From: Gordonia araii NBRC 100433
GTDB taxonomy: Bacteria > Actinomycetota > Actinomycetes > Mycobacteriales > Mycobacteriaceae
DNA length: 63,694 nucleotides
Assembly: GCF_000241265.1 (NCBI RefSeq)
Contig: NZ_BAEE01000078.1
Location: 1 to 63,694, forward strand
Direction: 5' to 3'
A program made the translations under genes and the position numbers. This document shows positions 17,199 through 26,766 of the stretch, piece after piece. The first letter of the stretch is position 1, and each line of letters opens with the position of its first letter. The notes beneath the pieces are model-generated. The model was not told the origin of the DNA. It was given only the letters and a program-made list of their open reading frames with translations, and did no database searches.

Positions 17199-18715
17199 AG
17201 CTCAATTCGATCGCGGTCCTCGGCGGCGGACCGGGCGGGCTCTACGCCGCGCGCCTACTCAAGCTGAGCCACCCGGACGCGCGGGTGACGGTCTACGAGC
17301 AGGGGATGCCGGACAAGACTTTCGGATTCGGCGTCGGACTGGCCTCGCGCACCCAGCGCAACCTTCGCCTCGCCGACGAATCGTCGCTCGACGCGATCGT
17401 GGCGGCCTCGCACCCGCACGAGATGGCGATGCGGGTGGGCGACGCCGAAGTCCGCCTGGCCCACGGCGAACTGCTCGCGATCGGGCGGGCCACCCTGCTG
17501 TCGGTCCTGCAGGATTGCGCGCGGGAGGTGGGCGTCGAACTTCGTTTCGGTGAGCGCCGCGAGGCCGCCGACCTGGACGCCGATCTGATCGTGGCAGCCG
17601 ACGGGATCAACAGCGCGACGCGCGAGGCGCGACCCGACGAATTCGGTCCGACCATCACGTGGGGCGAAGGCCTGTACCTGTGGTGCGGCACGGACTTCGC
17701 GCTGCCGAGTGCGGTGTTCGCCCCCGTCACCACCGAGCACGGCACGTTCGTCGCGCACGCCTACCCGTACTCGGAGGACCGCAGCACCTTCCTCGTCGAG
17801 ACCGACGAACAGACGTGGAAGCGGGCCGGGTTCGACGTGTCGACCGACGAGACGCCGCCGAACGACTCCGACCGGGTGTCGTTGGACTATCTGGCCGAGG
17901 CCTTCGCCCAGACCCTGCAGGGTCACAAGTTGATCGGCAATCGCACCAGGTGGATGCGGTTCCGGACGGTGCGGTGCGCCGCCTGGCACGCGGGGAACAC
18001 GGTTCTCCTCGGCGACGCCGCCCACACGGCGCACTACTCCATCGGTTCGGGCACCAAGCTGGCCATGGAGGACGCGATCGCGCTGGACCGAGCGCTGCTC
18101 GCGCACGACGACCTGGCGTCCGCGTTCACGGCCTACGAGGAGGACCGGCGACCGGCGGTCGCCCATCTCCAAGCCATCGCCGAACGGTCGATGGCGTGGT
18201 GGGACCGTTTCCCCGAACGGACCGACATGCCCGTCGAGCAGCTCATGCTCGCCTACATGACGCGCGCGGGCAAAGTGTCGCTGAGCAAGTTCGCCGAGTC
18301 CGCACCGGCCGTCGCCAAGTCGGGACTGGCCGCATTCGCCGGCTGCGACCTCGGCGACATCCCCGGGTCCGAGGCGATCACCGACTGGGTCCTGTCCCTT
18401 CCCGGCGACGGGGCCGCCGACCGCATCGCACCGGCGGAGCTGCGAGATGCGGCGACCACGACCGCCGTCGAGATCGCCGACCGGCCGTGGAGCGATGCGA
18501 CCGACCGTCTCCTCGCGGAGCTTCCCGACGCCGCGGTGTACTGGCTCACCGGGCCGGCCGATCGCGAGTCGACCCTCGACCGGCTCGACGTCGCCGAACG
18601 GATCCGGCGATCCGGCGGCGCCCGCGTCGTCGTCGAAATGCCGGGCCGGTACCGCGACGACGCGGCTGCCGCCGTCGCCAGTGAGCGCGTCGACCTTGTC
18701 TCTCTCGTCGACTGA
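17195..18715 (+). CDS. FAD-dependent monooxygenase, salicyloyl-CoA 5-hydroxylase-like
   Basis: 506-aa aromatic hydroxylase. The FAD dinucleotide motif GGGPGGLYAARLL lies at the N-terminus and GDAAHTAHYSIGSGTKLAMED is the second FAD motif, in the form typical of salicyloyl-CoA and 2-aminobenzoyl-CoA monooxygenases. Those relatives carry a C-terminal old-yellow-enzyme domain. Here only about 90 residues follow, and they keep faint traces of its end (DVAERIRRSGG, ERVDLVSLV), suggesting a decayed reductase domain. ATGA overlap with the ligase gene indicates tight coupling. It probably hydroxylates the activated aryl acid made by the ligase. Confidence 0.85.
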   Translation: MKLNSIAVLGGGPGGLYAARLLKLSHPDARVTVYEQGMPDKTFGFGVGLASRTQRNLRLADESSLDAIVAASHPHEMAMRVGDAEVRLAHGELLAIGRATLLSVLQDCAREVGVELRFGERREAADLDADLIVAADGINSATREARPDEFGPTITWGEGLYLWCGTDFALPSAVFAPVTTEHGTFVAHAYPYSEDRSTFLVETDEQTWKRAGFDVSTDETPPNDSDRVSLDYLAEAFAQTLQGHKLIGNRTRWMRFRTVRCAAWHAGNTVLLGDAAHTAHYSIGSGTKLAMEDAIALDRALLAHDDLASAFTAYEEDRRPAVAHLQAIAERSMAWWDRFPERTDMPVEQLMLAYMTRAGKVSLSKFAESAPAVAKSGLAAFAGCDLGDIPGSEAITDWVLSLPGDGAADRIAPAELRDAATTTAVEIADRPWSDATDRLLAELPDAAVYWLTGPADRESTLDRLDVAERIRRSGGARVVVEMPGRYRDDAAAAVASERVDLVSLVD

Positions 18716-18735
18716 CCGGGTCTACGCTGACTGCT

Positions 18736-19503
18736 ATGACCGCCGACGACTCCGCTCAGGTCCCCCCGGGCGTCGCCGAGGACGCGACCTCGGCGACGGA
18801 CCAGCGCGCCGCCCCGGCACGCCGGGGACGCCCCAGTGTCCGGCGTGACCTCGTCGAAAGGGAGATCAAGGCCAACGCGGCTCGACTGTTCGCCGAGCGC
18901 GGCGTCGCGGGCACGACGCTGCAGGACATCGCCGACGCGACCGGTCTCACCCGCCAGGCGGTCTACCACTACGTCGAGAACAAGGACGTCTTGTTCGCCG
19001 AGCTCGTCAGCGAGGTCGCCGAGGAGCCCGCGCAACTGCTGACCGCGATCAACGCGGCCTCGGAGTCGGGCCCCGCCGACCGGCTGCGCCAGATGGCGAG
19101 GTCGCTGGCGGTGCATCAGATGGCGAACCCGGACCGGTTCCGTCTGCTGATCCGCTCGGAGGCCGACCTGCCCGCCGCGCTCGCCGACACCTACAACACC
19201 AGCCGCCGCCGCGTCCTCAAAGAACTCATCTCGGTCATCGACGAGGGGATCCACCACGGCGCCTTCCGATCGACGAACACTCGCACCGCCGCGCTCGGGA
19301 TCGTCGGAATGATCAACTGGATCGCCTGGTGGTACAAGCCGGGCGACGACGCGGATGCGATCGCCGGCGACATCTCCGAGATGGCGCTGCGATCGGTCGT
19401 GTCCGACTCGGAATCGTCGGGCGCGCCCAGCGTGCCGCGCCTGATCGGCAGCATGCGCGGCGAACTCGACCAGCTCGAGCGGATCCTCGGCTCGGGGAGC
19501 TGA
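18736..19503 (+). CDS. TetR family regulator of the catabolic cluster
   Basis: 255-aa TetR protein with about 35 residues of flexible, Ala/Pro-rich sequence before the DNA-binding domain. The HTH is TTLQDIADATGLTRQAVYHY, followed by VENKDVLF. It is 20 bp after the monooxygenase gene, but TACGCT lies 7 nt before its ATG, so it probably also has its own leaderless promoter. As the only regulator in the cluster it likely binds the shared element at the divergent promoters. The inducer is probably a pathway acid or its CoA ester. Confidence 0.88.
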   Translation: MTADDSAQVPPGVAEDATSATDQRAAPARRGRPSVRRDLVEREIKANAARLFAERGVAGTTLQDIADATGLTRQAVYHYVENKDVLFAELVSEVAEEPAQLLTAINAASESGPADRLRQMARSLAVHQMANPDRFRLLIRSEADLPAALADTYNTSRRRVLKELISVIDEGIHHGAFRSTNTRTAALGIVGMINWIAWWYKPGDDADAIAGDISEMALRSVVSDSESSGAPSVPRLIGSMRGELDQLERILGSGS

Positions 19504-19524
19504 AGTCGGCGATTCCGCCGCGGG

Positions 19525-20103
19525 CTAGGCCGCCCGGCCCGCCTCGGTGGCGGTCGGCACCTCCACCAGCCTGCCCGTCTTCACGTCGTAGATGTATCCG
19601 TGGACGGGAATGCCGGCCGGCACCAACGGGTGCGACTTGATGCGGCGGACGTCCTCGGTGACCGACACGGCCTGGTCGGCGATCGTCAGCCAGTCGATGT
19701 AGTCGCCCTCCCGCGAACCGGGTCCCGTGCCGACGTCGTGAAAGCCGTCCTCGCCGAGCGCGGCGGTTTCCAGGCTGTTGGCGAGCAACCCGCGGATGAC
19801 CTCGTCGGTGAAGAACTCCATACCGCAGTCACTGTGGTGGATGACGAACCACTCCTTGGTTCCGAGGAGCTTGTAGGAGATCACCAGCGAGCGGATGGCG
19901 TCGTCGCTGGCCCGCCCGCCCGCGTTGCGGATGACGTGGGCGTCACCCTCGGCGAGCCCGGCGTACTTGGCCGGGTCCAGACGGGCGTCCATACAGGTCA
20001 GGATGGCGAAGCCACGAGCCGGCGGGAGCGCGAGTTCACTCTTCTCCCCGAAGGATTCGGCATAGGCGTCGTTGGCGGCGAGGACTTCGGGAAGGACGGA
20101 CAT
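19525..20103 (-). CDS. Beta-class carbonic anhydrase
   Basis: 192-aa beta carbonic anhydrase that interconverts CO2 and bicarbonate in the cytosol. Zinc ligands are Cys37 (in [10 protein letters not shown]), His90 and Cys93 (in HHSDCG); the Asp39-Arg41 dyad that gates the zinc site is present. [15 protein letters not shown] is a family signature. The ATG is placed at MSVLPEV with GGAG 7 nt upstream; an in-frame ATG 20 codons earlier would add a non-conserved tail. A tandem 21-bp repeat lies upstream. Confidence 0.92.
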   Translation of the reverse strand: MSVLPEVLAANDAYAESFGEKSELALPPARGFAILTCMDARLDPAKYAGLAEGDAHVIRNAGGRASDDAIRSLVISYKLLGTKEWFVIHHSDCGMEFFTDEVIRGLLANSLETAALGEDGFHDVGTGPGSREGDYIDWLTIADQAVSVTEDVRRIKSHPLVPAGIPVHGYIYDVKTGRLVEVPTATEAGRAA

Positions 20104-20212
20104 GGCGGGGCTCCGATGCGGGACGGGAAGGATGCGAGCGAGAACATATGGTTTCGCGAGCATATGAGCGGGTGGAGCCGCCGTGAACCGTTCGATTCAC
20201 GCTGAGGCTTAT

Positions 20213-20302
20213 CCCGCCGACCGTGCCCAGATTCCCGCCGACCGTGCCCAGTTTCCCGCCGACCGTGCCCAGATTCCCGCCGACCGTGCCCAGATTCCCG
20301 CC
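20213..20302. repeat. 21-bp tandem repeat, 4.3 copies
   Basis: Four complete 21-bp units begin at 20213, 20234, 20255 and 20276 with a 6-bp partial copy after. The unit core is CCGACCGTGCCCAG; only the unit at 20234 differs, by A to T at one position. The array starts 2 bp after the SDR stop codon and ends about 110 bp before the carbonic anhydrase start. Confidence 0.9.
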
Positions 20303-20304
20303 GG

Positions 20305-21686
<1,382 letters not shown>

Positions 21687-21701
21687 ATCCCGAGGTTGGC
21701 T

Positions 21702-21725
21702 TTAATGACAGTTACTGTCAGTTAA
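21702..21725. promoter_or_regulatory. Likely TetR operator TGACAG-n3-CTGTCA
   Basis: Perfect 6-3-6 dyad (21706-21711, 21715-21720) extended by TTAA-like flanks on both sides. It lies between a leftward TetR gene and a rightward SCO6745-like gene, so it may control both. Confidence 0.65.
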
Positions 21726-21797
21726 ATCTCAGAACTCGGCCCGTTGAGCCTGGTGCGCGGTCGTACCGTGGAGGGATACCTCGACTAGGGAGTTCGC

Positions 21798-22670
21798 ATG
21801 ACCAACGCAGCACGCAAGGCCTACGAGACCTTGGAGCCGTTGCACGTCCTCGCCTATTTCAACCCCGGCCTCAAAGCCGCACAGGCGGATACTGGCCTCG
21901 ACCCACACGCCTTCTACGTGGGCGCGCGCGGCGCACCGCTGGGCCCGTGCGACAGCTCCGTCGTCACCGCCGCCTTCTACAACTTCTCGCCGGCGCTGAT
22001 CGACACGGCCTGGTCGAAGGCACGCTCGGTGGGCCTCGACGTCGTGGCCGCGCGGCGCAACGAGATGCTCGACGAGCAGTTCCACACGATCCTCGGCGAG
22101 CTGGTCACCGCGCCCGTCATCACCGAACTCGCCGACCGCTACGGCGACCTCGCCTCGTCGCTCCCCCTGAGCGGTCGCGCCCTGTCCGCGGGCTGGGCCA
22201 GCGCCGAGATCCCCGACGTGCCGATCCTGCGGCTCTGGCACAACATCGCCGTTCTGCGCGAGTGGCGCGGCGACAACCACATCGCCGCACTGGTCGTCAA
22301 CGGGCTGGACGGTATCGATGCCTGCGTCTTCCACGAGGCCCGCTTGCTCGACCCGTCGATCCGGCGCCGCGCCATGGGCCGCCGGATGAATCAACTGACG
22401 CGGGGTTGGTCCGACGACGATTGGGAGGGTTCGGTCGACCGTCTGGCGGCACGCGGACTCGTCGAGCGGATCGAGCCCGAGGATTCCGACGTTGCGCATC
22501 GCCTCACCGCCCGGGGAGCGGCGCTGTACAACACGCTGGAAGCCACCACCGACGACCTCGGCGAGAGTGTCTGGGCGACACCCGGCGTCGACGCGCTGCT
22601 GGACGGCACCCGTCCGATCGTCAAGGGGATCATCGACGCCGGCGTCCTGCCTGGGACACGCAAGAAGTAG
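21798..22670 (+). CDS. SCO6745-like protein of unknown function
   Basis: 290-aa protein that resembles the actinobacterial SCO6745 family; I know no established function for it. Landmarks are YETLEPLHVLAYFNPG at the N-terminus, FYVGARGAPLGPCDSSVVTAAFYNFSP (two pieces: FYVGARGAPLGPCDSS and VVTAAFYNFSP) and a C-terminal winged-helix-like segment (LTARGAALYNTLEATTDDL). There is no signal peptide or membrane segment. It is divergent from the TetR/SDR operon and may share its operator. The last third has the look of a MarR-type domain, so a regulatory or ligand-sensing role is possible. Confidence 0.75.
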   Translation: MTNAARKAYETLEPLHVLAYFNPGLKAAQADTGLDPHAFYVGARGAPLGPCDSSVVTAAFYNFSPALIDTAWSKARSVGLDVVAARRNEMLDEQFHTILGELVTAPVITELADRYGDLASSLPLSGRALSAGWASAEIPDVPILRLWHNIAVLREWRGDNHIAALVVNGLDGIDACVFHEARLLDPSIRRRAMGRRMNQLTRGWSDDDWEGSVDRLAARGLVERIEPEDSDVAHRLTARGAALYNTLEATTDDLGESVWATPGVDALLDGTRPIVKGIIDAGVLPGTRKK

Positions 22671-22743
22671 CCGCTTGACCTTCCCCTTGCGGCAAGCCGG
22701 AGACTCGCCGAGACCGGTGAAAGTCACCGGACAGGATGGGGAC

Positions 22744-23783
22744 ATGGACCACATGAGTATCGGCGAGTTCGCCCGTGCGAGCGGACTGACCGCCAAGGCG
22801 CTGCGCCACTACGACGAGCTGGACCTGCTCCGGCCCGCCGACATCGATGCATTCACCGGCTACCGCCGCTACACGCACGACCAGATGAAGCCCGCACGGC
22901 TCGTCGCGCAACTGCGTCTCATCGGCATGCCGCTCGCACGAATCCGCCTCGTGCTCGACCTGGCGGCCCCGATGGCGGCAATCGACGTAGCGGCGTACTG
23001 GCGACAAGTGCTGGCCGAAACCGCCGCGCGGGGCGAGTTGGTCCAGCGTCTCCTCACCGAACTCCGACAGGAGGAGATCACCATGAGCACACAGCACGAC
23101 TTCGTCCTCGCCGCCGCGGTCCGCAGCGGACGGGGCGCGCGGGAATCCGACCAGGACGCGGCCTACGCCGGCCGTTCGGTCTTCGCCGTCGCCGACGGGT
23201 TCGGCAGCGACGTCGCCGCGACCCGGGTCGTCGACGCGATGGCAAGCCTCGAGGACTCCGCTACGGACGATCCCGATTCCGCATTGCGCGATGCCGTCGA
23301 CGCGGCCGCTCATTCCACCGCCGCCGATGACGGCGGAAGCACGCTCACCGCGATGTGGCTGCACGACGGCCGCATCCGCGTCGCGCACGTCGGCGATAGT
23401 CGACTCTGGCGAATCCGGGCAAGCACCGTTCATCAGCTGACCCGCGATCACACCCTGGTCGCCTCGCTGATCGAGGACGGCCGACTCACTCTCGACGAGG
23501 CGCGAGCACATCCGCATCGCGCTCTGCTCGGACGTGCGCTCACACGAGGGACCGGCGACGCCGATATCGCCGAGACCGAGGCCCTCCCGGTGACCGCTTC
23601 GTGTTGACCAGCGACGGTGTGCACGGAGTGGTCGATCCCGAGCAGTTGCTCACCATCTTGGCCAGGAAGCGCGAGGCGGATCGTCTCGCCGACGATGTCG
23701 CCGCGGCAGTGGAGGCGGCGGGATCTCCCGATAACTTCACCGTGGTGGTCGTCGACGTTTCCGGCGAATCATCCGCGCGCTAG
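22744..23783 (+). pseudogene. MerR-PP2C fusion protein, broken by a one-base frameshift
   Basis: The first frame gives 287 aa: a MerR HTH (SIGEFARASGLTAKALRHYDE, here split as SIGEFARASGL and TAKALRHYDE), a short helical linker, then a PP2C-type phosphatase domain (ESDQD, VFAVADGFG, GGSTLTAMW, VAHVGDSRLW). It stops right after EALPVTASC. The next frame resumes with LTSDGVHGVVD and ends with PDNFTVVVVDV, the metal-binding DG and DN motifs. One extra G at 23587-23591 (CCCGG to CCCGGG) would restore a 346-aa protein reading ALPGDRFVLTSDG. Without that, the catalytic metal site is lost. Either a real loss of function or a sequencing error. Confidence 0.82.
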
Positions 23784-23805
23784 TTGGCCGCCGAGCCGCC
23801 TGAGG

Positions 23806-24366
23806 TCAGGCGGTCAACTCCACCGGTCTCAGCGAGAGATCGAACGGTTCGCTGAGACGGAGTTCGTCCTCGCCGACGGCTCGCCCCGCGACGCGGTAGA
23901 TGTCGTCGCGCAACACCCACGCGGTGATCGAGGGCTCGTCCGGGTCGACGACCCAGTAGTGGGCGCACCCGGCGCGGCGCAGCCGGTCCTTCTTCAACAG
24001 GAGGTCGACTCCTCGCGTCGACGGCGACAACACCTCGACCGCCACCAACGGCGCGCCAGGCAAGTCTTGCTCGGTGAACGCATCCCGCGCCGCGACGAGC
24101 AGATCGGGTTGAACCACGGTGTCGTCGGCCAGCACGACGTCAAGGGGTGCGAACAGAACTCTCAGGTCCGCGGGACACAGCTCATGCAAGCGGATATGCA
24201 GATTCGAGACGACGCACTGATGCTTGATCTTCGGCGCGGGACTCACGATGAGAATTCCGTCGATGAGTTCGTACCGATGCCCGTCATCGGGCATCTTCTC
24301 GAGATCGTCGCGGGTCAACGCGCGCCCGCGCGGAAGCCCCAACACCTCGGTCGTCATAGCTGTCAT
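23806..24366 (-). CDS. Uma2 family (DUF820) nuclease-like protein, copy 2
   Basis: 186-aa close paralogue of the protein at 5651-6211: the N-terminal TMTAMTTE, GLPRGR, PDDGHRYEL and QPDLLVA segments are nearly identical and the length is the same. The PD-(D/E)XK-like residues are kept (VVQPDLLVAARD, LVAVEVLSPSTRG, LLLKKDRLRRAG). The upstream block GAGGGGGCTTACG preceding the ATG differs by one base from copy 1. It lies 22 bp from the end of the frameshifted PP2C gene and is convergent with it. Confidence 0.85.
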   Translation of the reverse strand: MTAMTTEVLGLPRGRALTRDDLEKMPDDGHRYELIDGILIVSPAPKIKHQCVVSNLHIRLHELCPADLRVLFAPLDVVLADDTVVQPDLLVAARDAFTEQDLPGAPLVAVEVLSPSTRGVDLLLKKDRLRRAGCAHYWVVDPDEPSITAWVLRDDIYRVAGRAVGEDELRLSEPFDLSLRPVELTA

Positions 24367-24479
24367 CGTAAGCCCCCTCATCCCCCATGACCATGGAATC
24401 TAATCCGCCCACCCGGGTGAACCCGTACCGCAGCTCGACCTCGGCCGCACTCCTGTGGATGAGATCGAACTGTGGATTC

Positions 24480-25094
24480 CTAGTCCCGTACGAACACCGC
24501 CCGCACCGCGTCCCGGTCGCCCTCGACATTGACCAGTCCGTCATCGACGCCGATCATCCCCACCGCCATGCCGAGGATGGCATGCGCCTCGCCACGGACC
24601 ACCGCGTCGACGTCGCGCCCGTCGGCCTTCGCCACGTCGATGCCGTTGCGCGTCGCGGTGACGACGATCGTCTCGTCGCCGACTGCCAGTCCCACCGTGG
24701 CCTTTCGACGCGGCGCCGGGCGTCCCGCGAACAGTGCGGGCAGCGCGACGATCAGCCAGTCGGGCTGGAATTCGTCGTCACCCGGTCCGGGAATCATGAG
24801 CGGAGTCGACCAGCGGACGAGCCCTTCGACCGGTTCCCGCAGGGCGGCGCCCCACGGCGTGAGCGCGTATTCGGTGCCGCCGGTTCCGACCTGCCGTTCG
24901 ACCACGCCGGCGGCCTCGAGGTCGCGGAGGCGGCTGGCCAGCAGATTGGTGGCTATGCCGGGCAGTCCGGCGATCAGTTGCCCGTAGCGCGCCGGCCCGA
25001 TCAGCAACTGCCGCACGATCAACAGGCTCCACCGGTCGCCGACGACATCCAGCGCCCGCGCCAACCCGCAGTACTGGCCGTAGTCCTTCGCCAT
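24480..25094 (-). CDS. HxlR family regulator with C-terminal extension
   Basis: 204-aa protein. The N-terminal 100 residues are a winged-helix HxlR domain (CGLARALDVVGDRWSLLIVR, RYGQLIAGLPGIATNLLASR, then RDLEAAGVVER). The remaining 100 residues form a second domain, as in the larger actinobacterial HxlR proteins. The start is the ATG before AKDYGQY with GGAG 5 nt upstream. It is divergent from the dehalogenase-like gene, 67 bp apart, with a 15-bp palindrome in between. It probably controls that gene and itself. Confidence 0.88.
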   Translation of the reverse strand: MAKDYGQYCGLARALDVVGDRWSLLIVRQLLIGPARYGQLIAGLPGIATNLLASRLRDLEAAGVVERQVGTGGTEYALTPWGAALREPVEGLVRWSTPLMIPGPGDDEFQPDWLIVALPALFAGRPAPRRKATVGLAVGDETIVVTATRNGIDVAKADGRDVDAVVRGEAHAILGMAVGMIGVDDGLVNVEGDRDAVRAVFVRD

Positions 25095-25124
25095 CGCCAC
25101 TCCTACTTGACTTTTTCCAGTGAC

Positions 25125-25139
25125 CTTGATTATATCAAG
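25125..25139. promoter_or_regulatory. Palindrome CTTGAT-TAT-ATCAAG, likely HxlR operator
   Basis: Perfect 6-3-6 dyad in the 67-bp gap between divergent regulator and hydrolase genes, in an AT-rich patch. A further half-like ACTTGA lies 20 bp to the left. Confidence 0.65.
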
Positions 25140-25161
25140 CCACCAGACGACGGGAGCCGAC

Positions 25162-26031
25162 ATGACCGCCACCTTGCGTCCCGAATGGGTCGACGACGAG
25201 CTCTACCCCTTCACGAGCCGCTTCGTCGACGTTGGCGGCCACACGCTCCATTACCTCGACGAAGGGACCGGGCCGACCCTCCTGTTCGTCCACGGCAACC
25301 CCACCTGGTCATTCCTCTACCGCGACGTCATCGCCGACCTGCGGTCTGACTTCCGTTGCGTCGCAGTGGATCTGCCCAGCTTCGGGCTGTCGTCCGCGGC
25401 ACCCGGGTTCAGCTACCTTCCCGACGAGCACGCCGCCGCACTCGCGGCCTTCGTCGAGGAACTCGACCTGCGTGAGATCACCCTCGTCTGCCACGACTGG
25501 GGCGGGCCGATCGGACTCACGGTCGCCGCTGGACAACCGGACAGGTTCACCCGCTTCGTCATCGCCAATACGGCCGGCTGGCCGGCGGACGACCTGAGCA
25601 CATGGCTCGTGTCGCACGCGATGGGCGGCCCGATCGGGCGTTTGCTGATCCAGCGGTTCAACCTCTTCGTCAACGCGATGATCCCGGCCGGGCACCGTCT
25701 GCGGAAACCGTCCGACGACGAGATGGCGCACTACCGCAACGCCCTCGACACCCGTGAGCGGCGAACCGCGTCGGCCGTCTTCCCCCGCGCGATCACCGGC
25801 AGCAGCGACTTCCTGGCGGCCGTCGAGGCTTCCCTGCCCGGACTGTCCGACCGGCCAGCCCTCATCGTCTGGGGCGACGCCGACATCGCCTTCGGCGACA
25901 AGGCACTCCGTCGCTGGGAACAAGTCTTCGACGACCACAGCACGACGATCGTCGCCGGCGGCGGCCATTTCGTTCAGTCGGACGCCCCGGAGCAGTTCAG
26001 CCGGGCCATCCGCGACTGGGCTCGCGCTTGA
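25162..26031 (+). CDS. Haloalkane dehalogenase-like alpha/beta hydrolase
   Basis: 289-aa hydrolase. HGNPTW (Asn46) and HDWGG (Asp112-Trp113) are the halide-stabilising and nucleophile positions of haloalkane dehalogenases, where Asp replaces the usual Ser. The catalytic His is His269 in GGGHFVQSD and an acidic residue is available in IVWGDADIAF. HGNPTWSFLYR is closer to the HLD-I/III groups than to DhaA. The ATG is selected from GGGAG 6 nt upstream. Divergence from an HxlR gene suggests induction by a substrate. It may also act on non-halogenated esters, since some relatives are poorly active on haloalkanes. Confidence 0.78.
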   Translation: MTATLRPEWVDDELYPFTSRFVDVGGHTLHYLDEGTGPTLLFVHGNPTWSFLYRDVIADLRSDFRCVAVDLPSFGLSSAAPGFSYLPDEHAAALAAFVEELDLREITLVCHDWGGPIGLTVAAGQPDRFTRFVIANTAGWPADDLSTWLVSHAMGGPIGRLLIQRFNLFVNAMIPAGHRLRKPSDDEMAHYRNALDTRERRTASAVFPRAITGSSDFLAAVEASLPGLSDRPALIVWGDADIAFGDKALRRWEQVFDDHSTTIVAGGGHFVQSDAPEQFSRAIRDWARA

Positions 26032-26044
26032 CCGCGGAGCCGAC

Positions 26045-26713
26045 TCAGCCCCCGGCCTGCGCCCCGGCGAAGTAGGCGACGCGCACTTCGACCTTCGTCG
26101 GCGGCCCGAAATCCGGCGCACCGGTTCCGAGCTTGCCGAGCTGGACCGTCCACATCCCCGTCGAACGGTCGATAGCGGTCGTCGCGTTCTCGCCCTGCAA
26201 CACGACCTCGCTCTGATCGCCGGTGCACGAGTACGCCCCGACCATTCCGTCCGATCGCCCGCCCCACGCGCCGCCGACGCGTGCGCGGCAGCGGCGTCCG
26301 TCGGCCAGCTCCAGGCCCCACGGTTCCGGATTCGCCGACGGCTCGGCCCCGAGCGGCAGCTGGCCCGACGTGATCTCCCACTCGATGAGTACGCGGTCCC
26401 AGGGTGCGGTGCCACACAGCAGCTTCTTACCCTCGCCCGGCCAGCACACGTCGGCCGACTGTGCCGACGCGCCGCACCCGCCGAAGACGCCGGTCGTCGT
26501 CGCCGATCGGCTGATCTGGGCGCCGCTGCAGTCGATGGAGTTCTCGGCCGACATCGGCGCGACCTGGAACCCCTTCGTCGGCTGGCCGCCCGCGACGGCG
26601 ACGACGGTCTCGATCTTCGTCGACTTTTCCGGGCCCGGACCGGGGCGGACATCGCAGCCGGCCAGTCCGGACGCGAGGATTCCCGCACCGATGATCACGA
26701 TCAGTTTGCGCAT
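26045..26713 (-). CDS. Lipoprotein of unknown function
   Basis: 222-aa secreted lipoprotein. After MRKLIVIIGAGILASG comes the lipobox L17-A-G-C20, so Cys20 is probably acylated and anchored to the outer face of the membrane. The mature part has paired cysteines (FGGCG, VCWPGEG, LLCGTAPW, RCRARV, YSCTG), probably forming disulphides, and a Trp-rich beta-like C-terminal half. I do not recognise the family. It lies 53 bp downstream of the SNF2 helicase gene on the same strand but has no obvious functional link. Confidence 0.8.
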   Translation of the reverse strand: MRKLIVIIGAGILASGLAGCDVRPGPGPEKSTKIETVVAVAGGQPTKGFQVAPMSAENSIDCSGAQISRSATTTGVFGGCGASAQSADVCWPGEGKKLLCGTAPWDRVLIEWEITSGQLPLGAEPSANPEPWGLELADGRRCRARVGGAWGGRSDGMVGAYSCTGDQSEVVLQGENATTAIDRSTGMWTVQLGKLGTGAPDFGPPTKVEVRVAYFAGAQAGG

Positions 26714-26766
26714 GCGTCCACCATGCCGAACCCGGTGGACACGCGGCCACAAGTTCGCCGAAACGC

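Noticed and set aside
20213..20302. Tandem 21-bp units as a CRISPR array
   Set aside because: The units abut with no spacers and no cas genes are present; it is a minisatellite.
22744..23783. Programmed ribosomal frameshift in the MerR-PP2C gene
   Set aside because: No slippery heptamer or downstream pseudoknot is evident; a single-base deletion explains it better.
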